Source: Phaeobacter sp. A36a-5a
GTDB lineage: Bacteria > Pseudomonadota > Alphaproteobacteria > Rhodobacterales > Rhodobacteraceae
Assembly: GCF_037911135.1 (NCBI RefSeq)
Contig: NZ_JBBLYU010000001.1
Span: 186,001 to 250,000, forward strand
Direction of reading: 5' to 3'
DNA: 64,000 nucleotides
The notes below the pieces were generated by a model. The model did no database searches. It was not told where the DNA came from and saw only the letters and a list, made by a program, of their open reading frames with translations. This document shows, piece by piece, positions 62,738 to 64,000 of the stretch. Position 1 is the stretch's first letter. Each line of letters opens with the position of its first letter. Position numbers and translations under genes: made by a program.

Positions 62738-64000
62738 ATGAGCGCCCCGAAGAAGCTGTTTATCAAGACCTATGGCTGTCAGATGAATGTCTATGACAGT
62801 GAACGCATGGCCGAGGCGCTGGGCGGCGAAGGTTACGTTGAAACCAAATCGCCGGATGACGCCGACATGATCCTGCTGAACACCTGCCACATCCGGGAAA
62901 AGGCGGCGGAGAAGGTCTATTCCGAACTGGGGCGCTTCAAGGGGCTGAAAGCGCAGAAGCCGGACCTGAAGATTGGCGTCGCGGGCTGCGTCGCCCAGGC
63001 CGAGGGCGAGGAGATCATGCGCCGTCAGCCGCTGGTCGATCTGGTGGTCGGCCCGCAGAGTTATCACCGGCTGCCGGAGATGGAAGCGAAGGCCCGCAAG
63101 GGGGAGAAGGTGCTGGACACCGATTTCCCCGAGGAAGACAAATTCGAGAAGCTGAAGAACCGCCCCAAAGCCAAGCGCGGCCCGACGGCGTTTCTGACCG
63201 TGCAGGAGGGCTGCGACAAGTTCTGCGCCTTCTGCGTGGTGCCCTACACCCGCGGCGCCGAAGTGTCGCGCCCGGCGGACCGCATCCTGCGCGAGGCTCA
63301 GGAATTGGTGGAGCGTGGCGTGCGCGAAATCACGCTCCTCGGCCAGAACGTGAACGCTTATCACGGTGCTGGCGCCAACGGCGACCTGACCCTGGCGCAG
63401 CTGATCTGGGAGCTGGACAAGGTCGACGGGCTGGAGCGCATCCGCTTCACCACCTCGCACCCGAATGACATGCAGGACGACCTGATCGAGGCGCATGGCA
63501 CCTGTGCCAAGCTGATGCCCTATCTGCACCTGCCGGTACAGGCGGGTTCCGACAAGATCCTCAAGCGGATGAACCGCGCACATACCGCCGAGAGGTATAT
63601 CCGCCTGATCGAGCGGATCCGCGCCGCGCGCCCAGACATCCTGATCTCAGGCGACTTCATTGTTGGCTTCCCGGAAGAAACCGAAGAGGATTTCCAGGCC
63701 ACCATGGACCTGGTGGAAGAGGTGAAATACGGCACCGCCTATTCCTTCAAATACTCCACCCGGCCTGGCACCCCGGCGGCCGAGCGTCCCCAGGTTGACC
63801 CGGCTGCGGCTGACGACCGGCTTCAGCGCCTGCAGGCCCTGCTGACCAAGCAACAGCGCGAGGTTCAGGACAGCATGGTTGGCCGCGAGGTTGGTGTTCT
63901 GTTTGAAAAGGCGGGCCGCTTCGCGGGCCAGATGGTTGGCAAATCCGATTACCTGCATGCGGTGCATGTTGCGGATTGTGATCGCGCCATCGGTGATCTT
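62738..64000 (+). CDS. miaB: tRNA-2-methylthio-N6-isopentenyladenosine37 synthase, 5' part
   Basis: MiaB adds a methylthio group to isopentenyl-adenosine 37 of tRNAs with a radical-SAM mechanism. The reading frame starts at ATG 62738 ([20 protein letters not shown]) and runs open to the window end, 421 codons. Seen: the N-terminal Fe-S cysteines in [23 protein letters not shown] and [11 protein letters not shown], the radical-SAM CxxxCxxC in [16 protein letters not shown], and [10 protein letters not shown]. The TRAM domain begins near the end. The gene continues past the window. Confidence 0.96.
   Translation, partial: MSAPKKLFIKTYGCQMNVYDSERMAEALGGEGYVETKSPDDADMILLNTCHIREKAAEKVYSELGRFKGLKAQKPDLKIGVAGCVAQAEGEEIMRRQPLVDLVVGPQSYHRLPEMEAKARKGEKVLDTDFPEEDKFEKLKNRPKAKRGPTAFLTVQEGCDKFCAFCVVPYTRGAEVSRPADRILREAQELVERGVREITLLGQNVNAYHGAGANGDLTLAQLIWELDKVDGLERIRFTTSHPNDMQDDLIEAHGTCAKLMPYLHLPVQAGSDKILKRMNRAHTAERYIRLIERIRAARPDILISGDFIVGFPEETEEDFQATMDLVEEVKYGTAYSFKYSTRPGTPAAERPQVDPAAADDRLQRLQALLTKQQREVQDSMVGREVGVLFEKAGRFAGQMVGKSDYLHAVHVADCDRAIGDL

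Noticed and set aside
1-64000. Mobile element, phage, CRISPR or tRNA genes
   Set aside because: No transposase, integrase, terminal repeats, regular spaced repeats or tRNA cloverleaf was recognised; the gaps are too short and gene-like content is continuous.

Overview
The window is GC-rich, densely packed alphaproteobacterial DNA. Gene content points to the marine Roseobacter group of Rhodobacteraceae (Phaeobacter/Ruegeria-like): an Irr-type Fur regulator, a fabA-fabB-fabI unit, a fused indolepyruvate oxidoreductase, beta-ketoadipate genes, yejABEF and a full C-P lyase locus. No rRNA, tRNA, CRISPR, insertion sequence, integrase or phage gene was seen. Almost the whole window is coding, so it looks like ordinary chromosome (or chromid) rather than a mobile island. 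Species-level placement is inference.

Layout. 1-4800: a fatty-acid or side-chain catabolic operon (3' end of a thiolase, two tandem acyl-CoA dehydrogenases, a hotdog thioesterase, an acyl-CoA ligase), ending at strong hairpins opposite rpe. 5700-18700: a complete phosphonate uptake and C-P lyase locus. It holds phnC, phnD and two phnE genes; a hexapeptide acyltransferase; phnF facing phnG across an operator-like inverted repeat; phnGHIJKLN; an antisense DUF1045 gene; and phnM. phnP is absent, and the DUF1045 protein carries two H-x-T motifs of the 2H phosphodiesterase type, so it is a candidate for that missing step. A small antisense membrane-protein frame lies between phnI and phnJ.

18711-25245: a seven-gene, translationally coupled minus-strand operon (two related MurG-like glycosyltransferases, two GT4 glycosyltransferases, a histidine phosphatase, a polysaccharide-deacetylase-like protein, a small SAM methyltransferase). 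It has no polymerase, flippase or exporter, and its product is unknown to me; it is the best candidate in the window for an undescribed pathway. 25687-35360: a large MscS-type channel, a CoA transferase with unusual domain order, and a yejF-A-B-E oligopeptide/microcin C-type importer. A second copy of the small methyltransferase, a glutathione S-transferase and a TetR regulator follow.

37678-45399: fused indolepyruvate:ferredoxin oxidoreductase with a divergent Lrp-type regulator, a DUF3307 membrane protein, and an ABC-exporter-like protein. That last protein has lost its ATPase motifs, ends in a cyclic-nucleotide-binding domain, and appears to start at ATA. 45500-54737: minus-strand catabolic genes (enolase-superfamily enzyme, Zn alcohol dehydrogenase, PcaB and PcaD flanking an extra hydrolase without PcaCHG, then an endonuclease/dehydratase/hydrolase/haloacid-dehalogenase operon). 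54936-64000: housekeeping and regulation (FKBP isomerase, nitronate monooxygenase, fabA-fabB-fabI, irr, LysR, a PhyH dioxygenase, a putative glycosyltransferase, and the 5' part of miaB, open at the window end).
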